Part shown: one piece after another, positions 8,711 to 20,726 of the stretch
Numbering within the stretch: position 1 is the first letter of the stretch
Layout of the letters: the number at the start of each line of letters is the position of its first letter
Source: Pseudomonas typographi
GTDB taxonomy: Bacteria > Pseudomonadota > Gammaproteobacteria > Pseudomonadales > Pseudomonadaceae
Assembly: GCF_014694385.1 (NCBI RefSeq)
Contig: NZ_JAAOCA010000004.1
Coordinates: 62,001-126,000, forward strand
Length of the DNA: 64,000 nucleotides
Reading direction: 5' to 3'
The notes under the pieces: model-generated
Database searches by the model: none
What the model saw: the letters and a program-made list of their open reading frames with translations, nothing else
What the model was told of the DNA's origin: nothing
Position numbers and translations under genes: made by a program

Positions 8711-8742
8711 AGATTTCGCTACATCGTAGTGATTTCTTTACA
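8705..8742. promoter_or_regulatory. Two tandem GcsR-type binding sites
   Basis: Two abutting 19-bp sites: TCGTAAAGATTTCGCTACA (8705-8723) and TCGTAGTGATTTCTTTACA (8724-8742). Read in reverse they fit TGTAAAG-N4-CGTTACGA-like half-site spacing, close to the TGTAACG-N4-CGTTCCG operator I recall for P. aeruginosa GcsR. The exact 19-bp periodicity keeps both sites nearly on one helix face. The first site includes the gcsR stop codon. Confidence 0.7.
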
Positions 8743-8804
8743 CCCTAAGGCATGTCGCTGCCAGCCAAGGCTTTGTCGCTGTGGTACTGCTCCCGGGCTG
8801 CCTG

Positions 8805-8823
8805 TCGTAACGTTTTCTTTACA
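8805..8823. promoter_or_regulatory. Third GcsR-type binding site
   Basis: TCGTAACGTTTTCTTTACA matches the two tandem sites upstream (TCGTAA..TTTC.TTACA pattern) and lies about 56 bp upstream of the sigma-54 -24 element, a normal distance for an enhancer-binding protein. Confidence 0.65.
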
Positions 8824-8878
8824 GGCACCCTGGGGCCTCGCCCCGGCCAACGCCCCGGAAATAGCGCCTTTGGCCACT

Positions 8879-8894
8879 TGGCAACTAACTTGCA
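8879..8894 (+). promoter_or_regulatory. Sigma-54 promoter of the gcvH-gcvP-sdaA-gcvT operon
   Basis: TGGCAACTAACTTGCA carries GG at 8880-8881 and GC at 8892-8893 with exactly 10 bp between them, the -24/-12 geometry of RpoN promoters. Transcription would begin near 8905, leaving a leader of about 40 nt before gcvH ATG 8945. Confidence 0.85.
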
Positions 8895-8944
8895 AACAAA
8901 GTGCATCCGGCCCGGCTGGGCTGCGTTCGCCTTTAGGAGTTTGC

Positions 8945-9322
8945 ATGAGCGAGTTGCGTTTCACCGTTGAACACGAATGGCTGCGCGCCGAAAGCGACGG
9001 CAGCGTCACCGTGGGCATCACTGAATTTGCCCAACAGGCGCTGGGCGATGTGGTGTATGTACAGTTGCCCGAATTGCGCGCTTATGCCGTGGGTGCCGAG
9101 GTATCGGTGGTGGAATCGGTGAAGGCTGCCAGCAGCATCAACATGCCGCTGGCCGGTACCGTGTTGGAGGCCAACCTATTGCTGGCCGAGGCACCTGAGC
9201 GGGCCAACGAAGCGCCGCTGGGCGAGGGCTGGTTTTTCCGCTTTCGGCCCGACGATGCCAGCGCAATGGCCGACCTGCTCGACCAGGCGGCCTATGATCA
9301 ATTGATCGCCAACCAGGGTTGA
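8945..9322 (+). CDS. gcvH: Glycine cleavage system H protein
   Basis: A 125-residue lipoyl carrier protein of the glycine cleavage complex; it shuttles the aminomethyl group from the P protein to the T protein. The lipoylation motif VESVKAASS places the modified lysine at residue 60. Residues 5-80 form the barrel-sandwich fold starting [10 protein letters not shown], and GEGWFFRF marks the C-terminal part. ATG 8945 is preceded by AGGAG at 8935-8939. It is the first gene after the sigma-54 promoter, with gcvP following 10 bp after its stop. Pseudomonads commonly carry a second gcv set elsewhere. Confidence 0.96.
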   Translation: MSELRFTVEHEWLRAESDGSVTVGITEFAQQALGDVVYVQLPELRAYAVGAEVSVVESVKAASSINMPLAGTVLEANLLLAEAPERANEAPLGEGWFFRFRPDDASAMADLLDQAAYDQLIANQG

Positions 9323-9332
9323 GGAGACCGCC

Positions 9333-12188
9333 ATGCCCATTCGTACCGCCCTGACCACCGATAACGAATTCATCGCCCGGCACATCGGCCCCAGCCCCAG
9401 CGACATACAGGCCCTGCTCAATACCTTGGGCTTCGACTCGCTCGACGCGCTCACCGCTGCGGTGATCCCGGCCAGCATCCAGGGCACCAGCGTGCTGCCG
9501 CCCCGCCAAGGGCAAAGCGAAGCCGACGCCCTGGCTGCGCTCAAGGCTATCGCTGGGCGCAATCAGTTGCTCAAAAGCTGGATCGGCCAAGGGTATTACA
9601 ACACCCACACGCCGGCGCCGATTCTGCGAAACCTATTGGAAAACCCCGCCTGGTACACCGCCTACACCCCTTACCAACCGGAAATTTCCCAAGGCCGCCT
9701 GGAAGCCTTGCTGAACTTCCAAACGCTGGTCAGTGACCTCACCGGCTTGCCCATCGCCAACGCCTCGTTGCTCGACGAAGCCACCGCGGCCGCCGAAGCC
9801 ATGACGTTCTGCAAACGCTTGTCGAAGAACAAAACCGCCCAAGCGTTTTTCGCCTCGCGGCATTGCCACCCACAAACACTGGCGGTGCTGCGCACCCGTG
9901 CCGAACCGCTGGGTATCGAGGTGGTGGTGGGCGATGAGCGCGAACTGGGTGACACCAGCGCGTTTTTCGGCGCCCTGCTGCAATACCCGGCCAGCCACGG
10001 CGATGTGTTCGACTACCAAGGCGTGATCGAACGGTTGCACAGCAGCCAAACGCTGGTGGCGATGGCGGCCGACCTGCTGGCCTTGACCCTATTGGCCCCC
10101 CCGGGTGAATTGGGCGCCGATGTAGCCATTGGCAGTGCCCAGCGTTTCGGCGTACCACTGGGCTTCGGTGGCCCCCATGCGGCGTACTTCTCTACCCGCG
10201 ATGGGTACAAGCGCGACATGCCTGGCCGCCTGGTCGGTGTGTCGATCGACCGCCACGGCCAGCCGGCCTACCGCCTGGCCATGCAAACCCGCGAGCAACA
10301 CATCCGGCGCGAGAAAGCCACCAGCAACATTTGCACCGCGCAAGTGTTGCTGGCCAACATCGCCAGCATGTTCGCGGTATACCACGGGCCGGCGGGCCTC
10401 AAGCAGATCGCCGAGCGCACCCATGCATTGACCGTACTATTGGCCGCGGGCTTGGCCGACATGGGCGAAGTGGTGGAACAACACACGTTCTTCGACACCC
10501 TGACCCTGCGCACCGGCCCACGCACCGCGGCGCTGCTGGCCAAGGCACGCGGTAACGGGATCAACCTGCGTGAAGTCGATGCCGAACGCCTGGGCATCTC
10601 ACTCGATGAAACCGCCCGCCAAGCCGACGTGGAAGCATTGTGGGCGCTGTTCGGCGGTCCACAACCGAACGTCGAGGCCTTGCTCGAACGCTGCGATGCA
10701 CGCCTGCCTGAAGGCCTGCGCCGGCAATCGGCGTTCCTCACCCATCCGGTGTTCAACCGCTACCACAGCGAAACCGAGCTGATGCGCTATTTGCGCAAGC
10801 TGGCCGACAAGGACCTGGCCCTGGACCGCACCATGATCCCGCTCGGTTCTTGCACGATGAAGCTCAATGCCGCCAGCGAGATGCTGCCGATCACCTGGGC
10901 CGAGTTCGGCAACCTGCACCCCTTCGTGCCAGCCGAACAGGCCCAGGGCTACCAGCAAATGATCGACGAGCTGCAAACCATGCTGTGCCAGGCCACCGGC
11001 TACGATGCCGTGTCGCTGCAACCGAACGCCGGCTCGCAAGGCGAGTACGCGGGCCTGCTGGCGATCCGCGCCTACCACCACAGCCGGGGCGAGCCGCAGC
11101 GGGATGTGTGCTTGATACCTTCCTCAGCCCACGGTACCAACCCTGCCACCGCGCACATGGCCGGCATGCGGGTGGTGGTCACCGCCTGCGACGCCCGTGG
11201 CAACGTCGACATTGCCGACCTGCGCGCCAAGGCCGAGCAGCACCGCGAACAATTGGCCGCCTTGATGATCACTTACCCTTCCACCCACGGCGTGTTCGAG
11301 GAGGGTATCGGCCAGATCTGCGAGATCATCCACGCCAACGGTGGCCAGGTGTACATCGATGGCGCCAACATGAACGCCATGGTGGGCCTGTGCGCACCGG
11401 GCAAGTTCGGCGGCGACGTGTCGCACCTGAACCTGCATAAAACCTTTTGCATCCCCCACGGCGGTGGTGGCCCAGGCGTCGGCCCGATTGGCGTGAAGGC
11501 CCACTTGGCGCCGTTCCTGCCCGGCCACGGGCACCTGGCACAGCCTGCCCGGGCGGTGGCAGCCGCGCCGTTCGGCAGCGCCAGCATCCTGCCGATTACC
11601 TGGATGTACATCCGCATGATGGGCAGCGAGGGCCTCAAGCGCGCCTCGCAGGTGGCCATCCTCAACGCCAACTACATCGCCCGCCGCCTCGAAGAGCATT
11701 ACCCGGTGCTTTACACCGGCAGCAACGGCCTGGTCGCTCACGAATGCATCCTCGACCTGCGGCCGATCAAGGACAGCAGCGGTATCAGCGTGGATGACGT
11801 GGCCAAGCGCCTGATCGATTTTGGCTTCCATGCCCCCACCATGTCGTTCCCTGTGGCGGGCACGTTGATGATCGAGCCCACCGAAAGCGAATCGCGCGAA
11901 GAACTGGACCGCTTTTGTGATGCCATGGTCCGCATTCGCGAGGAAATCCGCGCAGTCGAGGCCGGCACCTTGGACAAAGACGACAACCCGCTGAAGAACG
12001 CCCCGCACACCGCCGCCGAATTGGTCAAGGAGTGGGCACATGGCTACAGCCGCGAACAGGCGGCCTACCCCTTGCCCTCGTTGGTCCAGGCCAAGTATTG
12101 GCCGCCGGTGGGCCGCGTCGATAACGTCTATGGCGACCGCAACCTGGTGTGCGCCTGCCCGCCTATCGAGGCCTACCAAGACGCCTGA
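9333..12188 (+). CDS. gcvP: Glycine dehydrogenase (decarboxylating), P protein
   Basis: A 951-residue, full-length fused-type P protein. It is the PLP enzyme that decarboxylates glycine and transfers the aminomethyl group to lipoyl-GcvH. The N-terminal half starts with FIARHIGPS and includes [31 protein letters not shown]. The C-terminal half contains the PLP-binding lysine in [18 protein letters not shown] (about K703) and the glycine-rich loop after it. It lies 10 bp downstream of gcvH, so translation is likely from the same mRNA. No truncation or frameshift is visible. Confidence 0.97.
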   Translation: MPIRTALTTDNEFIARHIGPSPSDIQALLNTLGFDSLDALTAAVIPASIQGTSVLPPRQGQSEADALAALKAIAGRNQLLKSWIGQGYYNTHTPAPILRNLLENPAWYTAYTPYQPEISQGRLEALLNFQTLVSDLTGLPIANASLLDEATAAAEAMTFCKRLSKNKTAQAFFASRHCHPQTLAVLRTRAEPLGIEVVVGDERELGDTSAFFGALLQYPASHGDVFDYQGVIERLHSSQTLVAMAADLLALTLLAPPGELGADVAIGSAQRFGVPLGFGGPHAAYFSTRDGYKRDMPGRLVGVSIDRHGQPAYRLAMQTREQHIRREKATSNICTAQVLLANIASMFAVYHGPAGLKQIAERTHALTVLLAAGLADMGEVVEQHTFFDTLTLRTGPRTAALLAKARGNGINLREVDAERLGISLDETARQADVEALWALFGGPQPNVEALLERCDARLPEGLRRQSAFLTHPVFNRYHSETELMRYLRKLADKDLALDRTMIPLGSCTMKLNAASEMLPITWAEFGNLHPFVPAEQAQGYQQMIDELQTMLCQATGYDAVSLQPNAGSQGEYAGLLAIRAYHHSRGEPQRDVCLIPSSAHGTNPATAHMAGMRVVVTACDARGNVDIADLRAKAEQHREQLAALMITYPSTHGVFEEGIGQICEIIHANGGQVYIDGANMNAMVGLCAPGKFGGDVSHLNLHKTFCIPHGGGGPGVGPIGVKAHLAPFLPGHGHLAQPARAVAAAPFGSASILPITWMYIRMMGSEGLKRASQVAILNANYIARRLEEHYPVLYTGSNGLVAHECILDLRPIKDSSGISVDDVAKRLIDFGFHAPTMSFPVAGTLMIEPTESESREELDRFCDAMVRIREEIRAVEAGTLDKDDNPLKNAPHTAAELVKEWAHGYSREQAAYPLPSLVQAKYWPPVGRVDNVYGDRNLVCACPPIEAYQDA

Positions 12189-12324
12189 ACCGAACACGCC
12201 CCGGGAGGGCCCCGCCGCCCCTGCGGCGAGGGGTGATAACGCCCCGGTGCGCTTCGCCTGCATGTCGCGGCAAAGCGCTACCGTGGGCGCCTGGGCCCAT
12301 GCGATGTTTACCTGGAGCACACCC

Positions 12325-13701
<1,377 letters not shown>

Positions 13702-13733
13702 CGGCGAACCCGATTTAACCTTAGGAGCTGACG

Positions 13734-14855
13734 ATGGTTGAAGTACTCAAACACACGCCACTGCATGCACTGCACCTGGAACTGGGCGCGCGCATGGTGC
13801 CGTTCGCCGGCTATGAGATGCCGGTGCAATACCCACTCGGTGTGATGAAAGAACACCTGCACACCCGCGCCCAGGCCGGCCTGTTCGATGTATCGCACAT
13901 GGGCCAGGTGCGCCTGCGCGGCCCCCAGGCCGCGGCCGCGCTGGAGACCCTGGTGCCGGTCGATATCGTCGAGCTGCCCGTGGGCCTGCAACGCTACGCG
14001 CTGTTCACGGGCGAACAAGGCGGCATCCTGGACGACCTGATGGTCGCGCGCCTGGCCGATGACGAATTGCTGCTGGTGGTCAATGCGGCCTGCAAAGACG
14101 CCGACCTTGCTCACCTGCAAGCGCACTTGGCCGGGCAATGCGGCATCGAGGCGCTGTTCGAAAGCCGCGCGCTGCTGGCACTGCAGGGCCCGGCGGCCGC
14201 GGCCGTACTGCAGCGTTTGGCGCCGCAAGTGGGCAGCATGACCTTCATGCAAGTGGCCACCGTGGTGCTGGGCGGCCAGCCCTGCTATGTAAGCCGTTCT
14301 GGCTACAGTGGCGAGGACGGCTTCGAGATTTCGTTACCAGCCTCAGAAGCCGAAGCCTTTGCCCGGCGCCTGCTGGCCGAACCCGAAGTGGCGATGGTCG
14401 GCCTGGGCGCACGGGATTCGTTACGCTTGGAGGCGGGGCTGTGCCTGTATGGCCACGACATGGGTGCCGACACAACCCCGGTCGAAGCAAACCTGGCCTG
14501 GGCCATTTCCAAGGTTCGCCGCCAAGGTGGCGCACGCGAAGGTGGCTTCCCAGGCGCGCAGGTGATCTTCGACCAGCAACGCAGTGGCGCCGAGCGCAAG
14601 CGGGTGGGCCTGCTGCCGCAAGAGCGCACGCCGGTGCGCGAAGGGGCAGAAATCACCGACGCGCAAGGCCACGTGGTCGGCCACGTGTGCAGCGGTGGCT
14701 TTGGCCCCACGTTGGGCGGGCCGGTGGCGATGGGTTATGTGGCGGCTCACCTCAGCGCCGTTGGCACGCCGCTGTATGCCACGGTGCGGGGTAAGCAAGT
14801 ACCTCTGCTGGTGGCGAAAATGCCCTTCGTCACCCCCCGCTACCATCGCGGCTGA
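13734..14855 (+). CDS. gcvT: Aminomethyltransferase, glycine cleavage T protein
   Basis: A 373-residue tetrahydrofolate-dependent aminomethyltransferase; it releases ammonia from aminomethyl-lipoyl-GcvH and forms 5,10-methylene-THF. Family features include MVPFAGYEMPVQYPLGVMKEH, FDVSHMGQVRLRG, the folate-binding region GYSGEDGFEISLPASEA and the C-terminal GGFGPTLGGPVAMGYV. ATG 13734 follows TTAGGAGCTGACG. It is the last gene of the sigma-54-driven operon. A GGGGG/CCCCC hairpin without a T tract (14865-14884) lies just after the stop and may be the operon end. Confidence 0.96.
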   Translation: MVEVLKHTPLHALHLELGARMVPFAGYEMPVQYPLGVMKEHLHTRAQAGLFDVSHMGQVRLRGPQAAAALETLVPVDIVELPVGLQRYALFTGEQGGILDDLMVARLADDELLLVVNAACKDADLAHLQAHLAGQCGIEALFESRALLALQGPAAAAVLQRLAPQVGSMTFMQVATVVLGGQPCYVSRSGYSGEDGFEISLPASEAEAFARRLLAEPEVAMVGLGARDSLRLEAGLCLYGHDMGADTTPVEANLAWAISKVRRQGGAREGGFPGAQVIFDQQRSGAERKRVGLLPQERTPVREGAEITDAQGHVVGHVCSGGFGPTLGGPVAMGYVAAHLSAVGTPLYATVRGKQVPLLVAKMPFVTPRYHRG

Positions 14856-15144
14856 AACGCGCCCCGGGGGGCCGCGAGCCCCCGTGCAGCGCCGATATCG
14901 ACGCCGGCGAAGGTGATAAAAAAGGTACAAAAACGGCCCTTGACAGGGCTTGTTTTTGTAACAGGAGTTGGCGTAGAGTCATCCTCACTGTGTTTGCATG
15001 GGTCGCAATGGTGCGTGGCCTGGGCAGTAGCTACATGCTTTGCTACAACCCGCTCGACGTCTTTGATTTCCTGCAACCCCAGCGACAGTTATCTTTCCAA
15101 TTAGAAAGAAGCTGAACTCAATTAAGCTTCAAGGAAATAAGACA
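14856..15144 (+). other. Long leader region of the cold-shock gene
   Basis: 289 bp without a gene. A GC-rich hairpin (14865-14884) lies at the end of gcvT. Two promoter options are visible: TTGACA at 14940-14945, which lacks a good -10, or TTGTTT at 14950-14955 with TAGAGT at 14974-14979 (18-bp spacer). The second would give an untranslated leader of about 160 nt, the length typical for cspA-type mRNAs whose leader controls cold-dependent translation. Confidence 0.4.
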
Positions 15145-15357
15145 ATGAGTACGCGTCAGTCCGGTACCGTCAAGTGGTTCAACGACGAAAAGGGTTTTGG
15201 TTTTATCACTCCAGAGAGCGGCCCGGATCTGTTCGTGCATTTCCGCGCCATTCAAGGCAACGGCTTCAAAAGCCTGAAAGAAGGCCAGAAGGTGACATTC
15301 GTCGCTGTGCAAGGCCAAAAAGGTATGCAAGCTGACGAAGTTCAAGCCGAAGCCTAA
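15145..15357 (+). CDS. CspA-family cold shock protein
   Basis: A 70-residue single cold-shock domain protein that binds single-stranded RNA and DNA. RNP1 (KGFGFITP) and RNP2 (LFVHF) are both intact, within the order [16 protein letters not shown]...[17 protein letters not shown]. The C-terminus is short and ends EVQAEA. ATG 15145 is preceded by AAGGAAATAAGAC. It is monocistronic: a long leader precedes it and an intrinsic terminator follows 19 bp after the stop. The composition resembles the CapA/CapB cold-acclimation proteins of pseudomonads, but I cannot decide which paralogue it is. Confidence 0.95.
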   Translation: MSTRQSGTVKWFNDEKGFGFITPESGPDLFVHFRAIQGNGFKSLKEGQKVTFVAVQGQKGMQADEVQAEA

Positions 15358-15376
15358 TAAGCCCTAGGCCCATTGC

Positions 15377-15411
15377 AAAAAACCCCGGTTGCGGAGCAAG
15401 TGGGGTTTTTT
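15377..15411 (+). terminator. Intrinsic terminator after the cold-shock gene
   Basis: AAAAAACCCC (15377-15386) pairs with GGGGTTTTTT (15402-15411), a classical stem with a terminal T run. The A run on the left makes it usable from both directions, so it could also stop transcription arriving from lptG on the minus strand. Confidence 0.85.
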
Positions 15412-15553
15412 GGTGCCTGCGGCCTGCCGCTAGGGCTATCAGCCTTTAGTGGCACAACGCCTAAGCCCCATCGTGTGCTTCCGAAGCCGGCTGCGCCCTT
15501 TTGGCGGCGCCCTTTTGGGCTGGCCTGCATTGCCGCCGCTCGCCCCATTAGCG

Positions 15554-16615
15554 TCACCCTACCCGCCGCAGCAACCACCCACCGGCTAGCGCGCAAATAG
15601 CCGCCGGTAGCACCACCGCCAGCAAAGGCGGAAAGCCAAACACCTGGCTCGACGGCCCGAGCAGGTCTTGCGCGATGCGGAACGCGAAGCCCACCAACAC
15701 GCCGGTAAACACACGCTGGCCCAGCGTTACCGAGCGCAACGGGCCAAAGATGAACGATACGGCCATCAGCACCAGCGCCGCGGTCACCAATGGCTGCAAC
15801 ACCTTGGTCCAGAACGCCAGCCAGTACTTGCTGTTGGCCAGGCCCTGTTGCGACAGATAGTGGATGTACCCCCACAGGCCGCTGATGGACAGCGAATCGG
15901 GCGCCAGCACGACGGTACTGAGCAACTGCGGCGTAAGTTCGACATCCCACCGCTCTTGCGGCGCGGTGACCACCTGGGTGCGGCCGTCGAGAAACTGCGT
16001 GGTGGTTACATCATTGAGTTGCCAATGATCCTGGTCATACTGCGCACGCTTGGCGAAGCTGGCGCTTTGCAGGTGGCGCTGGTCGTCGAAGTGGTAACGG
16101 GTAACGCCGTAGAGCAGGCCGTTGGGTTGCACGGTATTGATGTGAATGAACTCATCGCCCTGGCGGTGCCACAGGCCACGCTTGCCACTTTGTGCGTCGT
16201 CCCCGCCCTGGGCCAGCGAACGTGCCGCTTGCGCCAGGTTTTCCGCCGGCGGCGCCACGTACTCACCGATCAGCAAGCCTGCGACCATGATCACCAGCAT
16301 CGGCCGCATCACCGCCCAGACGATGCGGCCGATGGACACCCCAGCCGCTCGCATGATGGTCAGCTCGCTGCTGCTGGCCAGGCTTCCCAGGCCGATCAGG
16401 CAGCCGATCAAGGCGGCCATCGGCAGCATGTCGTACAGCCGGCGTGGCGCGGTAAGCAGCACGTAGTGAGCCGCATCGAGCACCGAATAGGTAGGGCTCA
16501 CATCGCTCATTTCGTCGATGAAAGCAAACAACGAGGCCAGGCCGAGGATGATGCCCAACACAGCGAGGATGGTCACCAGCACGCTGCGGCCGATGTAACC
16601 GTCGAGCTTCTTCAT
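15554..16615 (-). CDS. lptG: LPS export ABC transporter permease LptG
   Basis: A 353-residue inner-membrane permease of the LptB2FGC lipopolysaccharide extractor. It has three N-terminal membrane spans (about 12-35, 60-85, 97-122), a periplasmic beta-jellyroll (about 130-260) and three C-terminal spans. MKKLDGYIGRSVL at the start and the coupling-helix segment SSELTIMRAAGVS are typical. Its ATG overlaps the lptF stop by four bases, so the two are translationally coupled. The order lptF then lptG, divergent from pepA, is the conserved gammaproteobacterial arrangement. Confidence 0.95.
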   Translation of the reverse strand: MKKLDGYIGRSVLVTILAVLGIILGLASLFAFIDEMSDVSPTYSVLDAAHYVLLTAPRRLYDMLPMAALIGCLIGLGSLASSSELTIMRAAGVSIGRIVWAVMRPMLVIMVAGLLIGEYVAPPAENLAQAARSLAQGGDDAQSGKRGLWHRQGDEFIHINTVQPNGLLYGVTRYHFDDQRHLQSASFAKRAQYDQDHWQLNDVTTTQFLDGRTQVVTAPQERWDVELTPQLLSTVVLAPDSLSISGLWGYIHYLSQQGLANSKYWLAFWTKVLQPLVTAALVLMAVSFIFGPLRSVTLGQRVFTGVLVGFAFRIAQDLLGPSSQVFGFPPLLAVVLPAAICALAGGWLLRRVG

Positions 16616-17724
16616 TGTTCGGCCTCCAGGCGGTTACGCCGTTTGGCGCGCAGGTGCGTGAGCGGCGCCCAATAGAAGATCGCAAGGCCGATGACGAGGA
16701 ACAACAAGTGTACCCACCACAGCCCCATGTGTGTCCGGCCTTTTTCCAGCGCCCCGCGCACGGCGATCAGGGCCGTCAGGTACGCCATGTACAACAGGAT
16801 TGCCGGCAACAGCTTGAGGAAGCGGCCTTGGCGAGGGTTGACCTTGGCCAGCGGCACGGCCAGCAAGGCCACCACGAACACCAGCAACGGCAGCGACAAC
16901 CGCCATTGCAACTCGGCGCGGTCGGCTATGTCGGCAGACCCCCATAATTGGGCGGTAGGCGTAGCCTCTCGGGCAGTGATGTCCTCACTCGCATCGGGCT
17001 TGGGCAGCATCACGCCATAGGTGTCGTACTTGATCGCCCGATAGTTGGCATGGCCCGGCAGGCCGTCATAACGGTAGCCGTTGTCGAGGATCAGGTAGCG
17101 GCTGCCGTCGGGGCGCATTTCTTGGCGGCCTTTCTCCGCGACCAACAAGGAGATCTGCGGCTCTTGCTTGCTGGCGGTAGGGTCTTTGCGCTCGGAAATG
17201 AACACGCCGCCCAGGCGCACCCGGTCTTCGGACAGCCGTTCGGTATAGGTCACCCGGGTGCCGTCACGCAGGCTCTGAAAACGCCCAGGCTCCAAGGTAT
17301 CGAATTCGGTCAGTGCGTCTTGCTGGTTGAGGATCTGCTGCACCCGTGTGACCCCGGCCGGCGCCAGGCTGAGGCTCAGCCATGCCACCAGCAACGCCAC
17401 CAGTGCCGCCGGCACCATGGTGATGCCCAGCAAGCGCCGTGGGCTCATGCCGGTGGCCGACAGCACGGTCATCTCGCTTTCGAGGTAAAGCCGGCCATAA
17501 GCCAGCAAAATGCCCAGGAACAGCCCCAGCGGCAGAATCAACTGCAAAAAACCCGGCAAGCGAAAGGCCATGATCTGGAACAGCACACCCGGGTCGAGAG
17601 CCCCGCTGGCCGCCTGGGCCAGGTATTTGATAAACCGCCCGCTCATGATGATCACCAACAGCACCGCGCTAACGGCACTGAGGGTCACCAACACTTCACG
17701 GGACAAATAACGGAAAACGATCAA
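16612..17724 (-). CDS. lptF: LPS export ABC transporter permease LptF
   Basis: A 370-residue partner permease of LptG. The start chosen is TTG at 17724 (MIVFRYLSREVL), because GGGAG lies 8 bases upstream and family members begin this way; the frame is open 19 codons further without a better start. It has six membrane spans around a periplasmic jellyroll (FQSLRDGTRVTYTERLSEDRV) and a coupling segment SEMTVLSATGMSPRRLLG. It works with LptG, LptB and LptC to move LPS from the inner membrane to the Lpt bridge. It is divergent from pepA with a 256-bp shared upstream region. Confidence 0.93.
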   Translation of the reverse strand: MIVFRYLSREVLVTLSAVSAVLLVIIMSGRFIKYLAQAASGALDPGVLFQIMAFRLPGFLQLILPLGLFLGILLAYGRLYLESEMTVLSATGMSPRRLLGITMVPAALVALLVAWLSLSLAPAGVTRVQQILNQQDALTEFDTLEPGRFQSLRDGTRVTYTERLSEDRVRLGGVFISERKDPTASKQEPQISLLVAEKGRQEMRPDGSRYLILDNGYRYDGLPGHANYRAIKYDTYGVMLPKPDASEDITAREATPTAQLWGSADIADRAELQWRLSLPLLVFVVALLAVPLAKVNPRQGRFLKLLPAILLYMAYLTALIAVRGALEKGRTHMGLWWVHLLFLVIGLAIFYWAPLTHLRAKRRNRLEAEQ

Positions 17725-17971
17725 ACCAGACACTCCCGGGATGACGGCAAGGGATCGAAAGACTACGCGAACCGGCCGCACACTGACAGCTATGGACGCG
17801 GCCAGGCAAAATTTGCGCGCATTATCCTGTGATTGCCCCTCCCTGTCGATTAACAGAGCCGCTACGGGGTTGTCAGGCTCCGCCGGTCGGGATCAAACTG
17901 GGCGCTTTGGCACTTCGTGGCCACAGCCTTGCCAGGCCGGCCGTAGAACCTCTAGCAAAACCTCTAGATAG

Positions 17972-19468
<1,497 letters not shown>

Positions 19469-19508
19469 ACCTGCCGAGGGCGCCGCTGGCGCGGTGCCCT
19501 TCTCGCCA

Positions 19509-19937
19509 ATGCCACAGGTCGACTTTTACCTGCTACCCAGTGCACACCCGCACGATGCATTGGATTTCGCCTGCAAGCTGGCCGATAAAGCCTGGCGCCT
19601 TGGCCACCGCGTGTACGTGCTGTGCGCCAGTGCCGAACAATGCCAAGCATTGGATGCGCGCCTTTGGCAGTTCAAAGCCGAAGCCTTCGTGCCTCACTCG
19701 CTGCACAGTGAAGATGCCCAGGCTGCGGTGGCACTGGCGGTCGGCACAGCCAGTGGCGAGCACCATGACCTGTTGGTAAACCTCACCGCAGGGCTCGCAG
19801 ACGGCCATGAAGGTTTCGCCCGGCTGGCAGAAATCGTGCCCGACGAGCCGGCGCTTCGCCAAGCTGCGCGGGAACGTTTCCGTTTCTACCGCGAACGCGG
19901 CTATGCTCTGCAAAATCACCGCCTGCCACGCATCTGA
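19509..19937 (+). CDS. holC: DNA polymerase III subunit chi
   Basis: A 142-residue clamp-loader accessory subunit that links the polymerase III holoenzyme to SSB. It begins MPQVDFYLLPS and contains ACKLADKAWRLGHRVYVLCAS and WQFKAEAFVPHSL, characteristic of HolC. ATG 19509 lies 40 bp after the pepA stop; the frame is open upstream inside pepA, but this start matches the family length. The pepA-holC-valS order is conserved in gammaproteobacteria. Confidence 0.93.
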   Translation: MPQVDFYLLPSAHPHDALDFACKLADKAWRLGHRVYVLCASAEQCQALDARLWQFKAEAFVPHSLHSEDAQAAVALAVGTASGEHHDLLVNLTAGLADGHEGFARLAEIVPDEPALRQAARERFRFYRERGYALQNHRLPRI

Positions 19938-19947
19938 GCGCTTTCCG

Positions 19948-20412
19948 ATGAGCAAGACCCCACCGCTGCCCGAATCCGCCCAACTGCTCGACGACCTGGA
20001 GTCTATCCGCGCCCTGCTGGGCGACGACACCCTGGAGCCGCCTCTGCTCACCGAGGCCGTGGATACGGCCCCGGAGCCGCCGCGCAGCTACGACGACGAA
20101 CAGATTCCCCTGCTGTACGACGAAGTGGCCCCCAACCCCGAACACCCCGAAGCCAAACCGGCGCCGGTGTTCCAACTGGCCGGGCCAGAACCTGACGCCC
20201 ACCCGCACCCTGAGCCGGCCGCCGCGGCCACCACGGCCACCACGGCCACGCCGGAGCGTAATCGCCAGGATACGCTCCTGCATCTGGATGCCGACCTGCG
20301 CAGCGCCGCCCAGCAGATCATGCAGGATGTCATCAACGACTTCACCCCACATATCGAAACCGAGATTCGCCGGCGCCTCGAAGCGCGCATGGAGCGCCTG
20401 CTCAACCCCTGA
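19948..20412 (+). CDS. Hypothetical protein between holC and valS
   Basis: A 154-residue protein not recognised beyond being a pseudomonad protein regularly found between holC and valS. Residues 1-30 are amphipathic and acidic (SAQLLDDLESIRALLGDD). The middle (about 45-110) is low-complexity and rich in Pro, Ala, Glu and Thr, including an ATTATTATP repeat. The last 45 residues look helical and charged (LRSAAQQIMQDVINDFTPHIETEIRRRLEARMERLL). It begins 11 bp after holC and is therefore in the same operon. The layout suggests a flexible adaptor, perhaps tied to the replication machinery, but that is only positional inference. Confidence 0.8.
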   Translation: MSKTPPLPESAQLLDDLESIRALLGDDTLEPPLLTEAVDTAPEPPRSYDDEQIPLLYDEVAPNPEHPEAKPAPVFQLAGPEPDAHPHPEPAAAATTATTATPERNRQDTLLHLDADLRSAAQQIMQDVINDFTPHIETEIRRRLEARMERLLNP

Positions 20413-20726
20413 CCCCCCACTTTAGGAGTGCGCCCTAATGCTTGCGGGGCGCACTACGCGCTAGGCTATGCCGGTGATTTCATCCCCCAGTGTGAAATAT
20501 TTCCTCCGGCCGCACGCTCCCCTCCCCGGCTTTCCCTGGCCACTTTGGCCGGAGGCTTTTTTCCGTCGTTACGCCGTTTGCCACAACCGGCGCCCCCGCG
20601 CTGCCCGGCCTTCGAGGCGAGCCCTAACACCGGCTTGGCGCGTGCGCGCTGCGCCTACACCCGCACAGGCTTCCCCGGTATACTGTGCGGCTTTCAGAAT
20701 CAATGCCGAAACAGGGCCTGCCACGC
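20413..20726. other. Intergenic region upstream of valS with hairpins
   Basis: 314 bp without a convincing gene. A 9-bp perfect stem (20427-20435 with 20447-20455, AGTGCGCCC/GGGCGCACT) lies just after the upstream stop but lacks a T tract. A second, imperfect CCTGGCC/GGCCGGAGG stem followed by CTTTTTT (about 20536-20562) is the better terminator candidate. I see no tRNA-like leader or other known riboswitch for valS. Confidence 0.4.
20536..20562 (+). terminator. Possible terminator of the pepA-holC operon
   Basis: An imperfect stem CCTGGCC/GGCCGGAGG with one bulge is followed by a run of six T. It lies 125 bp downstream of the gene before valS and about 165 bp upstream of valS. Confidence 0.4.
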
